This document shows, in pieces, positions 31,461 to 45,559 of a DNA stretch of 64,000 bases (the first letter of the stretch is position 1; every line of letters begins with the position of its first letter). A model generated the notes under the pieces. The model was given only the letters and a program-made list of their open reading frames with translations. It was not told the origin of the DNA and did no database searches. Source of the DNA: Ascaris suum (lineage: Eukaryota > Nematoda > Chromadorea > Rhabditida > Ascarididae); assembly GCA_013433145.1 (NCBI GenBank), contig CM024170.1:7858366-7922365 (forward strand). The letters run 5' to 3'. The position numbers were made by a program, and so were the translations under genes.

Positions 31461-34400
31461 ACCGGCTGAAAGAAAGGACAGATTGGAAGTGTTGCATCAT
31501 CCTAAAACGTAGACTTTTCGATATTGTCCGTTCTTTTTATCAGGAGGAAATACCTTCAACAGTGACGTAGACTATAAGCTCGGTCGTTGTTCTTACTTCG
31601 TCTTTTTCCATCCACCCTTTTCCCCTCCAATCCTCACCCACTTGCCATAAAGTATTTGTAATTATCCACTAAAATAGCAATAAGTAGCATCCATCGTGTT
31701 TTAGGATTATTATTATAGCTGCATGTCTTTCACGAAATACTCTAGAATATTGCACAACAGCCGTGGTGGTTGCCTATCAGTCGAACGTATTAGTACGGAT
31801 GATAAGCAAAAAGCGACTGTTGAAGTTAAATTGAAGTCGTTCACTGGTAAATGTTCGATATGTTCAGCAATCCATCAACATGGAATAAAGAGGCTCACAT
31901 ACAGCTGTTTCACTTTTCTGTTATCAATACTCTCAGTTTTGTTCTTCCTGTCATATTCTCACCGAGAATCGCGTTATCGCTTTAGCATTGTCGGGGCTGA
32001 TTAATTGCGACCTGTAATTTATAGGTATCGTCAAAGCACTAACTATCAAATGAAGCACTTTATCTAACTGTAATAATACATATTTTTGTAAATTATGGGT
32101 CATGCTTGCCTGTCTAATTATTATAATAGTGTGCTGTAATAAGTGTCCTCAGCGATCAGCGGGTCCAACGTGGAGTAATCGTGCAGCAACTTCTTCTGAG
32201 AGAAGTACATGGCTGCTTTTGCTGAGTCGGAATCATTAGTTGCGGATCAGCTCTTCTACTCACATCGTCGAGTTTGTCGGCGCGTTTTTCTGACCGTTCC
32301 CTGGACATTGAAACATAAATATAGACAACCAGCAAATGTATATGTTGCTTCGGATGCCCTCGACCTCTCAAAGCCTGTATCGGAGGCCGCGATAGCTTTC
32401 ATCACGTTAAGACCCGTGCTCGTTTGGAAAATTGCAGTTGCAACCCCATCTGTCAGTGCAACCCCTGACCCACTCACAATCGACCGAGCGGTTGCTGAAA
32501 TTAGTGGCCAGGGATAGTGGCCTGCAAGTAATATCAGTTATTACTAGTACCTGTGGTGGCATTAGCACTCCTAACAACATTAGCTAATACCGCTATTAGA
32601 AATTTTACTAAAACAGCTATGGCATTGCTTCAGGTGGCAGCTCTGCTTCTAGCCAGCACTAGTTCCAGTGGCAAGTGTTATATAATATTATCAGCAATAG
32701 TAGTAAAGTATTTCCTAAGTAGCGCTACTACTAGAAATGTTCTTAGGTGATACTGCAAACGAGTGCAGAGATTTGTATTCATTGAACACTTTCTATCACC
32801 AGCAGTAATTACCACTGTAAATGTTAACTACTGCTAGTAACAGTAAGACTAGTACCAATAATGGTGGTAAAGTACTAGTACTGATTATGATAGCACTAAT
32901 AGGCCTGACAGCAGTTTTGCTAGTAATTACTAGTAATGCCATAAGTAATGCTAGCGCTACTGCCAAAAGTGGCAGTAACGAGCAGCGCTGATAATAGCAA
33001 CCGTAGTGGTAGCAGCTGGAGGCAAAATAACGTTGTGCCAGATGCGCTAGAAGGTAATCCCCAACATTTACCATAGATTTACTGGAGCATTAATAACTCT
33101 TCAGTCCTCAGCTCTGTTACCACAGAACAGATAGCTCGATTATATTCGCTCGGTTTACGATCGACCGACAGTTCCTAGCACAAATCCCTCGAGAAAAACC
33201 TGCAGCTAGTATTGTACTGAACAAAGGAAGAAGAAAAGAGAAAAAACTCTCGCTTTAAGAGTTTAGGACTTACGTTCAGTAGTTCGTTGGGTCGAGCAAG
33301 CCGACTTTGACAGAATCAGCGGTGAAACAGGCGAAATACAAGAATTTACAGAAATTACAATATTATGAATAACAGGGAGACGGACAGTGATGAAGACGAC
33401 CGGAGCACGGCTCAGGTTCTAGGCTACGGCAATAAGGAGCTCCCCCGAGCTCCTGACCAGGGCTCCTCCTTGATCGGCTTCAGCAACGGAATGGCAAAGC
33501 TGGGTTTGGGCAAATTCCGTTGCCCGGCTCAGCTCCACCCTCAATTTCTTCTAACGCATTCAACGCCATCTTATTTCCATTGAGGCACTTCGTCTTTGCT
33601 TTGCTATTTTCGCTTGATGCACCTCGATTTCCATTGTTACTGGCGCAGCTGAGGCGGTTAGCCTTTTTTTGCCGTGCGACGGCTGCAGCGAGCCGCTACG
33701 ACGCGATTCGCGAGTAGCGACAAGTATTCCAGAAGTACAACTTCCTAATTTATTATTGGACGCGTTCCCAATGGGCTCTTCTTCCACTTGTGCTCCTTCA
33801 GCCTTGATCTAAGAATCGTGCCTTAAAGAATTTGGTTCTTTACCATTACGCGAGATGAGAACTGCGAATACTGACGTTCAAATATTAAGGATTTCAAATA
33901 TGTCAAAGATCAGCTCACGTTGATCGTGAAAAAGCATCTGAAACATTTGTGTCTCCACCCACAGACTTTTTCTTACCTCCTCTTTTATTGTAATTTCCAC
34001 AGATAAAAATGAACATATGTTTGTTCAAACCAGTCGAAGACGTCGATAGTCCCACAGCCAGCCACAGGTCCAACTTGGAGTCTTCGATACTGTTGCGGCC
34101 CTCCGATAACTTTCTGGACTGACCTTCATGTCGGTGCCCCCAGTATTTCACCGATAAGAGCACTGACATCTCGCTGCGATCACAGCGTTTTCTAATCGTG
34201 TCTCTACAACAATAAGAGGAACCGACTGGGGGAAATTCATGTGCCTTCTAGCAAATGTGCAAAATCAATTTGTTGACAAAGGTAGGACACAGTCTAGTCA
34301 AAACAAAAAATATGCCAGTTTTGCATCCAGCTCTATCGCACTCTTCGCAAACTCCATGAAAACCATCAGCACTGCAACAACCAATTATATTCATTATACA

Positions 34401-35449
34401 CAGCATCTCATTTTAATCGTCACCTATCCCTTCCCTTCTTTCCTTAGCTTGCAAAAAACTGACGTCAAAGCTTTCGTTTTGGCATCTCGTCGCCAAATGA
34501 TCACTGATTACAAATCCACTAGCATATTGGCAAATTGTTAGTATTGCGGCAATCTTATTTCCATCATCTTAGTTGGGCGCTCACCGTTGGGTACGTTTTC
34601 TGCCAGCTATTCTCTGCATTCCGTTTCCAATTTGGCACTGTCGGATGAAGGATAACATATAGTTGGGCGGGATCGTTTCTGGAATCAGGCTCAGCATAAA
34701 AATGTACTCGAAAAAGCGGAGCTTCCAATCCATAGAAACACTGCCATAAACAGAACGAATATATAGCTGACTTCTCTTACGGTTGACCTTTGTGTATATG
34801 GGACAGTTCATTCTGACAGTAAAAGGACGTTAAATTTTCGAGTTGATAAATGCAGACAACTTATCAAAGGACATAGCAATACGAAGCTTCGTCTTGCGAA
34901 AATCTGGAAGCGCGTCTCGATTCATCTCTCAGGATAGAGTCAGTATTACTTTAGAATATTATTTAGTTGAGAGAGCTGAAGGAACCGTCGACAGTGATGA
35001 TCGATCCAGGGCGAACGGCTATGGCCAACTGTTTGTTTGTTTACATCGCAATGTGCTAACAACGCTAGCGAAAATCGCTTCACTGATGCAGTCAACTCTT
35101 CGTGACATTCACTTTGATTTGACCAGAGCCGCGTTTTTTCTGCGCAACTGTTCCTAACCACAGCACTCAATTTATTCCTCTGCAAACTTCTCTTTGCATT
35201 AAACAAGACATGTTTGTCACATTGATTCTCGAAGAGTTCCTTACCTATGAGTAAATCTCCGTTTGTACGAACGCGAGAAAAAAACTGCCTAAGCGCGAAA
35301 TCGCCAGCTTCAGACCGATTGCCCATACTTACGTCTTCTGTAGAAATTTTAGGACTTTATTAGAGAAGAAATCGCTCCATATCTCTTATCTAATAATCGA
35401 TTACCGAATGAGGGGTCGAGGTTTTTCTTATGTGCCTCTCTGCACCCCA
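31461..35449. other. Intergenic region with triplet-rich patch and small open frames
   Basis: Contents: a 93-codon frame at 31723-32004 (listed). A GC-richer frame at 32209-32517. A cryptically simple AGT/AAT/GCT-type triplet patch at 32520-33070, like the one at 8400-8770. An acidic-start frame at 33365-33583 (MNNRETDSDEDDRSTAQ). An open minus-strand stretch of 126 codons at 34946-35326. I can assign none of these to a family. Confidence 0.35.
31723..32004 (+). CDS. Hypothetical 93-residue protein with one membrane segment
   Basis: Complete frame from ATG to TAA with coding-like composition. It starts MSFTKYSRILHNSRGGC, has two spaced cysteine pairs, and carries a hydrophobic segment SCFTFLLSILSVLFFLSYS near the C-terminus, followed by a basic end. 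The ATG sits 4 bases after a possible acceptor (TTATTATAG at about 31719), which would suit trans-splicing. No family is recognised, and no poly(A) signal stands out. Confidence 0.3.
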   Translation: MSFTKYSRILHNSRGGCLSVERISTDDKQKATVEVKLKSFTGKCSICSAIHQHGIKRLTYSCFTFLLSILSVLFFLSYSHRESRYRFSIVGAD

Positions 35450-36460
35450 AATTGTCAGCTTCATTTATAAAGGGATCGAGGGTCTCCAGAAAGCCTGACA
35501 TTATAGGCTGCATTTATGCAGACTTTGCAAAAGCACTCGATTCTGTGCACATTCTTTTTCTCATGAATAAGATCTCAGACGGAATGTGCGAAAAGTTAAT
35601 GAAATGGTTCAATGCATGTCCATCTACCGGATGTGGGGTCCAAAGACAAAATAATTTCTCGTTATCAGGAATCTTCTGTGTGTAACAAGGACCAAGGACA
35701 TTCCACAGTAAAGTGTTCTCGGCTCCATTATGATTTGATGAATTTGCCTGAATGTCGCCTGAAAAGGTTGTATGCAGAAAGAACGAACGTGATATTTAAC
35801 TACTCTGTCATTCAACACGTCCAGGCGTGCGTATTCGCTTGGACCCATAAACGGTGTCTTCCCATTTCAACTCCCTATGATTCCACCCAAATAGACGCCT
35901 TTTCTCCACTTCTTTTTACATTCAGTAGCAAACAGTGAAGTTATTCCAAAACAGGAATACACAGGAGGAATAAGAGGCAGTGCGCATTTGAAACTACACT
36001 TCGACCAAGTCTTGAACCTGCTGTTAAAGAGCAGATATTACAAAGCCAGATTGTTGCTTAGATCTTTCAACTGTGATGACTTATAATTCTCAATATTTGC
36101 CAAGGGCGACATGCCTCGAACGCATTCGTTCAATGTGGTTGAATCCAATAGAATCAAGGTTGATCTTTCTTTTTTTGAAATTATATTTTTTATGTGTTCA
36201 GACTTCTACAAATACCTTTGTCTCTCTCATAGCTGGCATGCCTGCCACGTCAAATTATGCAAGAAAGGATTTGGACGCTTCTCTCAGTTTTCTTTTGCAA
36301 ACAGAGCTGTTAATGTTTGCAGTTCTTGCCTTCGGAGGGGTTGCGTGCAAATTGCATTTTTGCGTTCTGAGAAACACTAGACGAATTACCGCTTCTCTGT
36401 TTGCATCACTGATCACTTTTTATTCATGCCTCAGCCTTCTTCACATCAAAGGCTGAATTA
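35450..36460 (+). mobile_element. Non-LTR retrotransposon reverse transcriptase fragment (R2), broken
   Basis: The first part reads GCIYADFAKALDSVHILFLM, then KLMKWF. This matches the RT palm motif [YA]-x-D-F-x-K-A-F-D-S-V-x-H-x-x-L. At about 35690-35715 a frame reads DIPQ, stop, SVLGS, which is the next RT motif with a stop in it. A C-terminal block FANRAVNVCSS follows near 36295-36325. Several frame changes separate these blocks. Same family as R1 and R3. Not functional. Confidence 0.7.
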
Positions 36461-39400
36461 GCACATCTTGCATCTAGAAACATTTAAGCAGAATCTATAC
36501 GCTTATTTCAGTGCTCAAGTAGAAAATGCTTGTATGCTTCAAATATTTATATCAGTGAACCGATCTGTGTCACTTTTATTAAAGTAATTTCTCTCACTAC
36601 CAAAGCTGTTTAATGACTCTCTCGATCATTTTTTTCTCCTTTAGTCATCAACATGCGGTCATCGACATTCGTAACGATCAGAGGGGATATTTGTGACAAC
36701 ATTGAGAGAAAAAAAGAGGCCAAAGTATATGACATGAATGATGACACACGTTTTGTTCGCTTATTGCGAATTTCATACGTTTATTGCACGTAATCCCAGC
36801 AACCCACATTACACTTAATGATCGTATTCAACAAGGCACCAACTACATTGTGGCATACCACGTCGCATCACTGGTAGCGCTGTCAGATCACTCCGAACTA
36901 GCGTTGCTTTTTAAATTGGATTTGCATGTGAAATCCTTCGTCTGTTACACCTCATATATTGCGCCAAGTCTTGAGAGAACGCAAATTTTTTAAATGTGAG
37001 TCGGTAAATTTTATACCCAAAGCAGATTTTTTTAAATCACAAAACCTTCTGGAAATTTCACGAAGCCTGTTATGTAGTCAGAGAGTATTTTGGGTTTCGT
37101 ATATGCGTGGTACGGGAAAGCTGAAAAGAAAAGAGCTCATCAAAATGGTCACAGGTTTTGTTTGTCCCACACCTTATGCTAAATGCAGTGGGACTGCTGA
37201 AAATGTGCAAATAATTTCGGATGCTTATTGGTTTAAAAAAATTCAATCCAGAGTTTCGCTCTTCACATTCAGTTTCGCAGTCAGTGTAATTTATTTATGC
37301 TTCATGATCATTAAATTCATGCAGCTCCCTTGGACGAAAAACCCGCGCGGATTACCCCGTAATAATGAGATGTTTGGCCACCAAAGATAAAACTGGTTCA
37401 TGACTGGAATGGATATATTGCTGCGGAAGTTGATTTCTATGAACGGCTTTCATGCGCACCCATACCCGATGATAATACAATCTGCAGACGAATTAGCCCT
37501 AAGGTGGTCCGATCTTTACTCATTCTAAACAAAGAAGCAGTGCATAAAATAGCAGAATTATGAGCGACAGATTTTTATCTGCAACATTTGAGTTCAACTT
37601 CTTTACTGCCAATTATAAATTTTCCTCGATAGAAACAATTTACTGCAGACGCTGTTGATGAAATTTTTTGCTTGTGAAACGAAACTGTACTGGGAGAAGA
37701 AAAAAACATTTGTTGACTCTGAATCGATTGCTTCCAGTGATGAATGATCATCGCTAGGGGAAGACCATCATTATTAGAGGATGCGTATCATACATCATTT
37801 TCTTCTTTTCTATTTCACATTCGCCGTTCCCTGCAATTTTGTCTTTCGCACTTCTCACTTAAGCAATAAAAAGCAATACTGAAATGCCCATACTCGACAA
37901 CATCTTCGATGAGAATTAAATGTCATCCGGTGATAAATTCGTCTAAAGTTAGTAAATACTCTCCTCTCTCATAAGTCACGAATTTCAATTATTTATAGCG
38001 AGAGAAAGTTTTATCTGCCACATGCTTTCTAAAAAACGTTGGAAGAAATCGACCAAGCTGAAGGTTATAAAAGAACGATATGAATCGTCAGCAAATCGGA
38101 ACTATTTTTGAAATGGATTTGCGAATATTACGGGAAGGCAGAAAATAAGAGTTCTCATTATGGAAAGACTGGCACAAGTATGTACAAAAAGTAGGTCTTC
38201 ATGTGTGCATGTTCTTTGTGTCAGCAAAAAGAAAAATGCCATATAATTCAATTTATGGGCGACTGCCATTTACCTATTTAAATTCATATTTAAAGATTAC
38301 AACGTAAACAGGTATGTGTAGCGCCAGATATGCGATATTATACAGTAGTGTGGCGCAGCCTGTAACCCTATCGATTAAACGAGTTCCTGACGGATGGCAG
38401 AAGTTTAAATGCCATCAATGCGTTATTGCCTATATAGTTATCGATAGCTCAATGAGAGAAGCATTAGCGTACCATGATGCGTTAGTTCTACTTATTTACG
38501 ACCTTATGGCAGCAAATATCAAGCGTTCGAAAAACTTCTGAGTGTTCTCACCATCCTTCTGAGGTACTGAAATGCGAGAATTTAAACTCTAACATCATAA
38601 ACCGCATCATCAGAAATCCCATTCATATTCCAGTATCGAATATTCCACCATCATAATGGAATAAGAGCATTCCAATTGGGCTTCGTCCCAAAATCCTTCT
38701 GATTCGTGCTTCTTTGAATCAATTCACTCCTCTAGGATGAAGCAAGTTACTGATATTGCCTTCAGTGTGCCATTGCTTTAGTCTTTGATTTTGAAAGGAC
38801 TTTTCAAATCTGCGGCTGCATGCTGCATTATGGCTCCCATACATATCCTCAAGCATTTGATGTTATCCATCTCTCCAGTAGTTTCGATAAAGGTTACTGA
38901 AATCAAATAGAGGGAAATGGATGCAAATAATCTTATTCATAGAACGACTTCATATCTTGTCTTCTAAATTGTTCAGTCAACATCGAATGGGATCACAGGT
39001 ACTTAAGTGTGCCCAAAACTTCCAAGTACTCAAATGGTTGAATCATACCGTCCAACACACCGGAACTGGAAGATGCTTCATTTACTGAACAGCTGCATAG
39101 ACGATCGGTTCGATCAGTAAGTATCATTAAACGATTGATGTGGGCGGTTGGTTCAGTTAAGTTTGAAGTGCTGAGGACTGCGAAAATGGATCGGTCGCAT
39201 CTTTCCTCCTCGTCTGCTCCTCCGTGTTTCTTGTTCCATTTCTCTGTCTCCCTCCCCCCTTCCTCCCTTACCCATTCGCAACTGCGGCTTTCAACTTCGC
39301 CTTTGATATTGCAAGGATGAGTTCAACCTCACATCACTCTAAATCCGAATCAGCTCCATCACTTTCTTCCTTTAGAATAGAAACATAATTTCCCTTCGGC

Positions 39401-39786
39401 CTGACAAGCTAGAAAGGGTGTGAGTGCGAAAAATAATATCGATACTTTACGATACTTCTGAACTTACAATCCCCTCTTCATGAGCTGCATTTCGAAATCG
39501 TATCGTATCGGCTTTGTAAAGCTGCGAAAGTCAAGAGGCCAGAACTTACAACCGAAGAGGTCGCAACGTTTTCCCACCCGTACGCTGATGTTAGACTTTG
39601 TTTATTGCCTTCTTGTTGCAGTCAAATGCACGTCCTGCAACCTTGCGACCAGAATGAATTATTATAGAGACTTATGTGGGTAAAAAGATATACTACCGAG
39701 ACGAACTGACCTATCCTTCATGTTGAAGACAGCTCGGCTTATTGAAGCCAAAAAGTTGAATACGTCTCTCACTTACCTTCCATCGC
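36461..39786. other. Intergenic region; one 143-codon open frame
   Basis: The frame at 36959-37390 (+) contains a hydrophobic stretch (FTFSFAVSVIYLCFMIIKF) and TGFVCPTPYAKCSGTAE, but matches nothing I know and may be chance or retroelement debris. A C-rich pyrimidine tract lies at about 39230-39280. The rest shows nothing. Confidence 0.35.
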
Positions 39787-40491
39787 CTGTTGTCGGGAAC
39801 TCGCGACTGGTGGTTTGCATATTCGAGGGCAAGGCACTTGCATGTGCCCTTACATCCTCCACATTAAGAACTTCTTGTTTTTCCCACACGACTCGTCTGA
39901 ATCAATTGCTTTTTAACAAGATAATTCGCTGAAATGAGGAGAAATGAAGAATAATTGTACCACAAAGACGAATAATGAGCTGTTCAGGGCGCAATGGTCC
40001 CAGCATATTTGCATATTTGAACGATTTTAAATTCTTCTTGCTGTATAATAAAATAGCAAGATTCGGCCACCCGTTTTGCTTCAGCTTAACAAGCAGTGAC
40101 AGAGGAGGCAGAATCAAAGGAATAGAGGTTTTTTTCTCAGAAGCAGTTTCCAACATCTGTCAAGAAGAGTCGCGACACCTAAATTACGATCTGATAAGGG
40201 TTAATGCAGCGAGTTCAAACGCACTATACATGTATTGCCTGAAGCCGATTGTTGGGCCACTTGGTTAGAGCGACACAACTACATAAGTGCCTTGTGCTTT
40301 AAATCAGACGACTACGAACATGCTCACAGAATCGTTAACGGCTCCTTTAAAAGCCTTTCTCTGCTTTCTTCACATATTCGTGATCACTAGGAAGTGTGCA
40401 AGGTTTGAGAACTGAATTCAGTATAAAATTCTTCCTTCTACAGTGAGTATCATTTGTGCTTGAAACGTGTCCGTGAACTGAATTCCGTGTC

Positions 40492-40617
<126 letters not shown>

Positions 40618-41011
40618 GTCCCGTATTCCGGAATGAAGCGATCCGCTTTGGAACAAAACAGTAACCAGCTCCGTCTTTTCAGCTGTTTGGATCACTCAGC
40701 TTCGTGACGCATTTCCCGATAGATTTTCTTCGGAATCCAGCGGCAAACGAGCATTCGCATGGCAGAGGACGGCAAGTCCTAGAACAAGGCATATGAAATT
40801 GTTAAAATTAGTATACAACATACAATTGAAGTTGTGTAAATATACCTCAAGATCTTGAGAATAAACTCGATGGATGTCAAGAACGAAGCTCAGGCAGTAA
40901 GTCAGCATAGCTGGGATTCGCTAAGAGATCGTGCTAAATACCAAAGATCAAGGATAATTTTTTCAATCTCACTTGCAGAGGAAGTTTTCTGCGTCAGCTG
41001 AATTAGATTAG

Positions 41012-41200
41012 ATGAAATACGTTCAAATGAACATTTTTATACGTGCACTATTTGCCCTGAGCAGCTTGTTCGCAGCAACATTCGTTGCGAAGTGCTCTTG
41101 GTGGCAAATGTGGGCTATAACAACGTTATGTCTGCGCATATGTGTGTCTGTCTATCGATCTGCTAATGAAATTTGGGAAACATTGAGTTTGCAACCATGA
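41012..41200 (+). CDS. Signal-peptide-like 62-codon frame, antisense in pseudogene F
   Basis: It reads MKYVQMNIFIRALFALSSLF, then AATFVAKCS, a convincing signal peptide, then a short tail. The duplicate at 51865-52062 keeps the frame despite a 9-base insertion after AKCS. The two copies are so similar that conservation means little, and the tail matches no family. It may be a first exon or chance. Confidence 0.2.
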   Translation: MKYVQMNIFIRALFALSSLFAATFVAKCSWWQMWAITTLCLRICVSVYRSANEIWETLSLQP

Positions 41201-42133
41201 GTTTTCGCACGTTCATGTGAACCGTAGAATGACCTCAACTAGAATTGGTTCATTCAGCTTCAAGAAGGAGATTACGGTCATTCAACACTGCAAAAATGCG
41301 CATCACTCTACATTGCTCTGTTCTCAGAGCAGGGCGCAAGCCAGAGCTCTAAAATAAAGGTAGCGCTGCGAAAAATCACATGTTCTTTGTTCTGCTGTCA
41401 CCGAGATATAAGCATCTGTTGTGTTTGGTTGGAGTAGGGATTATATTGGAGTTTAGACCTTGCCTGCTCATATGTTACTGCGGAGAAGTCACAGGCTCGT
41501 CTCCGCATTCCACTTCGCAACGAGAGCACTCTACCCATTCTTTCATTTGGGCGACATTCCTGCTTTGCAATAACTTGTATCGCAGCCTGAAGTGCCTGGA
41601 ATGGAACTAGTGTTTCTGCAGTATTAGAACAGGAACAGATTATAGGAGACAATAAAAATGTCTGCTGAGAGAAACGATAATGTAGGAAGGCAAAAAAGAC
41701 TGTATAGAAGATTTTTGGAAAAGCAATAAAAGCAGACATTTTGAGGAAGGTAAGAAACGAGCAAGATGACGACACCCCAAATTCGGATGGTGTTGCTTTG
41801 TTGGGAAATAAACCTTCTCAACGTTATATTCCTCCTCTTCTTCTCAGTATAATCTATGTTCTTGCTGTGCAATCCTACTGCCGCATTCCGTCGGTTCCCA
41901 ATGTTTTCTGCTATTGCAATGCAATTACTCATCAATTCTTCGGTGATAAACATCATATTTTGGTTTTCTTTCGATGAATCCTATCGCCAACAGTCAATCG
42001 TTTGGCTTCAAAATGCAAGTCATTATTGCGGTCATCGAAGAGATGAATGCATAGAAAGCGTTTTCACCTATCACATGCATTCGCTTTTTTTGCTGTCTTT
42101 GATTCGGTGCTACGTTCCATTTTGCAAACTATG

Positions 42134-45100
42134 GATTGAATCGCTGCGGAGCGCGGAAAGTGCAAGCGACACAGTAAATTCTTTTTTTGCACAGATAAAA
42201 GTGTCAGTGGAATCTATGAATTGAGATTGTCGTCGTTCTTTATTCGATACTTCTGAGAATACTATTACTTTTGACTAAAAATGGTTATAATCTGCAAATA
42301 TTTTTATTTGTGAACCTCTCAGGTTGATACTTATTAAACTGCGAATTTTGTGAAAGTAAGATATTTCCAACATTTGACAAGATGGTAAGTCACTGCTCTT
42401 CGGTTTCATTCTATCCTTCACAGTTTCCTTCATAATTTCTATCATTTTCTCAATGAAACAGTAACGGTTTCGCCAATCAAAAATTGAAGGTAATTTCTGG
42501 GAGCCTTCAGACTAACACCTTGTCGCAATGGCAAACTTGCTCAGAGAAATTGACGCCTTGAAGTTCATTAGCACACAACATTCATAACAAGTTGATTTGG
42601 ATAAGTATCACATAACCAATTGCTTACCAAGAAAAGAGGTGTGCTGAGCATTTCAAACAAATAACGGACGTATTTACTACCTTTTTATTGAACATCCAAA
42701 ACGTGATTGGTTGTTTCGTGCGTTTCACGTTCTGTTTTAGATACGTTTCACAGATTGCTTGACAGTGTGATAAACTGCTCACGTCAACTAGAGAACCGGC
42801 TGCTTTCCCCAAATTTCCCAAGTGTTTTTTGTGTTTCCACAGATCTTTGCGCTTTGTGCGAATTTCATATTTGCATCTTTCTCTCTGCCTGTTTCCCCTT
42901 CTATCAGTTAGTTCTCAATCGGAATGTAGCAACCTTTTCAACAGCTTCGAAAAGAATTTTATGCAGTCAAACGTACTTGAAAATTTGCGTGCACTTGCAC
43001 GGGGCTGCAACTGATCGGATGGAGAGAGAGGTGAGGAGAACGAATTTTCGACAGATTTGTGCGGGCGTTCTTTCATTTCATTTAAAATGCGGGCGCTCAT
43101 TTCATCTAAAATTTGAGTGCTTTTCTTTCAACACATATTTTGCTGCACGTTGGCAGTTTGCAAAATCGTTGGCAAAAAGCAGCCCCACTGAACGAGGATG
43201 GGATCGCCTAATCGCAGGTCTTGCTGACCTTCCAGTCACTGCACTCTTAATGTGTAAAAGGAGCTTTGTCAGCCATCATTCAGTAGTTTCTGCCAAGTAT
43301 GCAAAGAGAAACGTTGAAAAAGGGATAGTATCTCGTTTTAATTGACTGAATGAATCATTTTATGTACCAAAGAAAATTATATCATTCTAACTATGGAAGA
43401 AATTTTTGGTGATAATAACTTCCGAAAGGTTCTTGATCCTGTTTTTATGCCGTCGTGTGCATAAACCATTCTTTCGCAATCTTCCTCCAGCTGAACGCAA
43501 TTGAAAACGATGAAATGGGAAAATACGCCAATTTTTGTCCAATTTTCAAACTCTTCGTAGATCGGTTCATTTCTACCTTTATCGGTTTGCATACATTGAC
43601 GTGACATGCGTGGGAGTATGCTGGTGAATTTTAACTGAAATGCCATCGTGTTCGAAGGATAGGTGGGAAAGGCATTCGCCTCCGAATTTTTCACAGTCTG
43701 CCAATATATCTTCATTATGCGAACTGAGCTTAAAGTGACAGCGCCTGTCAACGATGGTGTGGCGGACATTTTTTTTCTAGGATGTACGGTGTGTGGAGTG
43801 CTTTAAGAAAGTTACCTATGCGAAATCGGCTTGGCTTCCAAGTGCCACAAAGTTTTTCGCCCTGATGAAAAAGAACTGAGGCTTGGTGGATAAACGGATC
43901 GATAGACACATGCAAATTCACACATGCGAATTCTTTACACGAACTGAAAATAGCAGGCTAGAACTGAAACCTCTGCTTTCCGTAATACTATTCTAATGCT
44001 TTTGAACAGCATCATTCAACTCAGCTCGACATTTACGCCTCTATGTTCAGCTTCAACTCTTAGTTTGCAGGTTTCTATGGTCAGGTTTTTTGTTACAAAT
44101 ATAAGAAATATCTCATGATACTTGTCGGTCACAGTACTCGAGAGGCAGCGCTTACGACTTCGGACCTTTTCTCTGACCAAGGACGACTTGGTACGATCCA
44201 GAGGCACAGCTTTCTTCACTTAGCAAGTGGCGCTGAAGAATGGATCAGCACGTTAATAGCTAGAGGTTTAAGATTATACGCGAGGCTGGTTATATATGAT
44301 AGGTCCTGCGCTGTATATGTATCTGCGATCTTGCGATCGGATTATAATATTTCCCATTTAGAAGCAGCAGCAGCGGCAGTCTGACCTCAGTAGTTCGATC
44401 GCATCCAGATACATAGCTTTCTCCCTCAAACTGTTGTGGTAAGCAGTGGTTTAGCGTTACCAGGGCGCATACTTGGATGCACAGCAAATCCAACTATGTA
44501 CATAACGTCCGCGATCAGGAATTTGCCCTTCGGCTACGCTTCGTATTCAGCCAATCTATAAGGATTGATCTTGGTGATGGTCTTACTATAAGAATTGTCT
44601 TTCGATATCAAGTCCGGAGTGTTAATGGACACAGCCTCCTGACGACAACATCAATACTGATATGAAATCACAGCATTCATTACGCTCGTAGAAGCTGAAA
44701 CTTCTGGAGCTCCGATCCAGCATCCACTATCACGCACCGCGCGGCTCTTGGGCATTATATTTTGCGCCTGACAGTCGGATTTCGGTTAAGTTTAATGCAG
44801 TAGGGAACGCATGATATGTGCAAAGGTACATTCGGAAAAGGTGTAACTGGCAAAGATGTAAGCCGTGTATTACCGAAACAAATCTTGATCGTGTAATGTC
44901 CACACTAACGCCTGTCCTCATCCAGGAGAATAACGAAAACTGCAAATAGCAGCCAAAATGTAACATGGCGAAGTGAGCAAATAGACGGTGTGCGACACAT
45001 CTGTGCCGAGGCATCCCGCCCCCACGTTCATACACTGAGTCATTCACGTTCATACTTGCGTGATGTAGTAGACTACGGCGCCTTGTTGCTCCCGCGCACG

Positions 45101-45559
45101 TGGAGGCTCTCGCGACAGGTCGGATGACTGACTCACCGTAAGCATGAGAGCCGGTGCTTTCACTATCATATGCCATCTATCTTATTCGTTGTCAGTTGTC
45201 TAATCAAATAGTGCTTTCTTAAAGCTGCAACTTTATAGTCATGAGGTTGCTGTATTTTGCAAGCGAACAGGTTGGAAACAAACTTTTTTGGGAAAATTCC
45301 TACCCCATTCGGTTGAGTAAAATATAGATGCATTAAGAGATGTTTCATTATTTCCAAGAAATTGACTGCATTGTTACCGTAGTTAATGATAGCATGCCCA
45401 TTTATGATAATTAGACCATGTACTCTCTCTCCCTTCAGGCGAGCCAGGGTATGTGATCAGTGAAGCTCAACAGTTATTCACCTTTGTGTTGTTCATGTCA
45501 ACAATATAACAGCAGCAACAAGAAGATGTATTAGTCTTCATTACGATTTACACAGGTAT
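42134..45559. other. Intergenic region between F and D
   Basis: Partly homologous, at low similarity, to 53000-54770 in the second unit. For example, the CTTGAAAATTTGC[GA]TGC block occurs at 42974 and 53987. It holds the longest open frame of the window (42707-43345, 212 codons, +), which is not kept in the second unit and which I do not accept as a gene. Nothing else is recognised. Confidence 0.4.

Noticed and set aside
42707..43345. Longest open frame of the window, 212 codons (+)
   Set aside because: No domain, no splice or start context. The related sequence in the second duplication unit (about 53.5-54.1 kb) does not keep the frame.
44730..45176. 148-codon minus-strand frame
   Set aside because: Composition looks random and no motif is seen.
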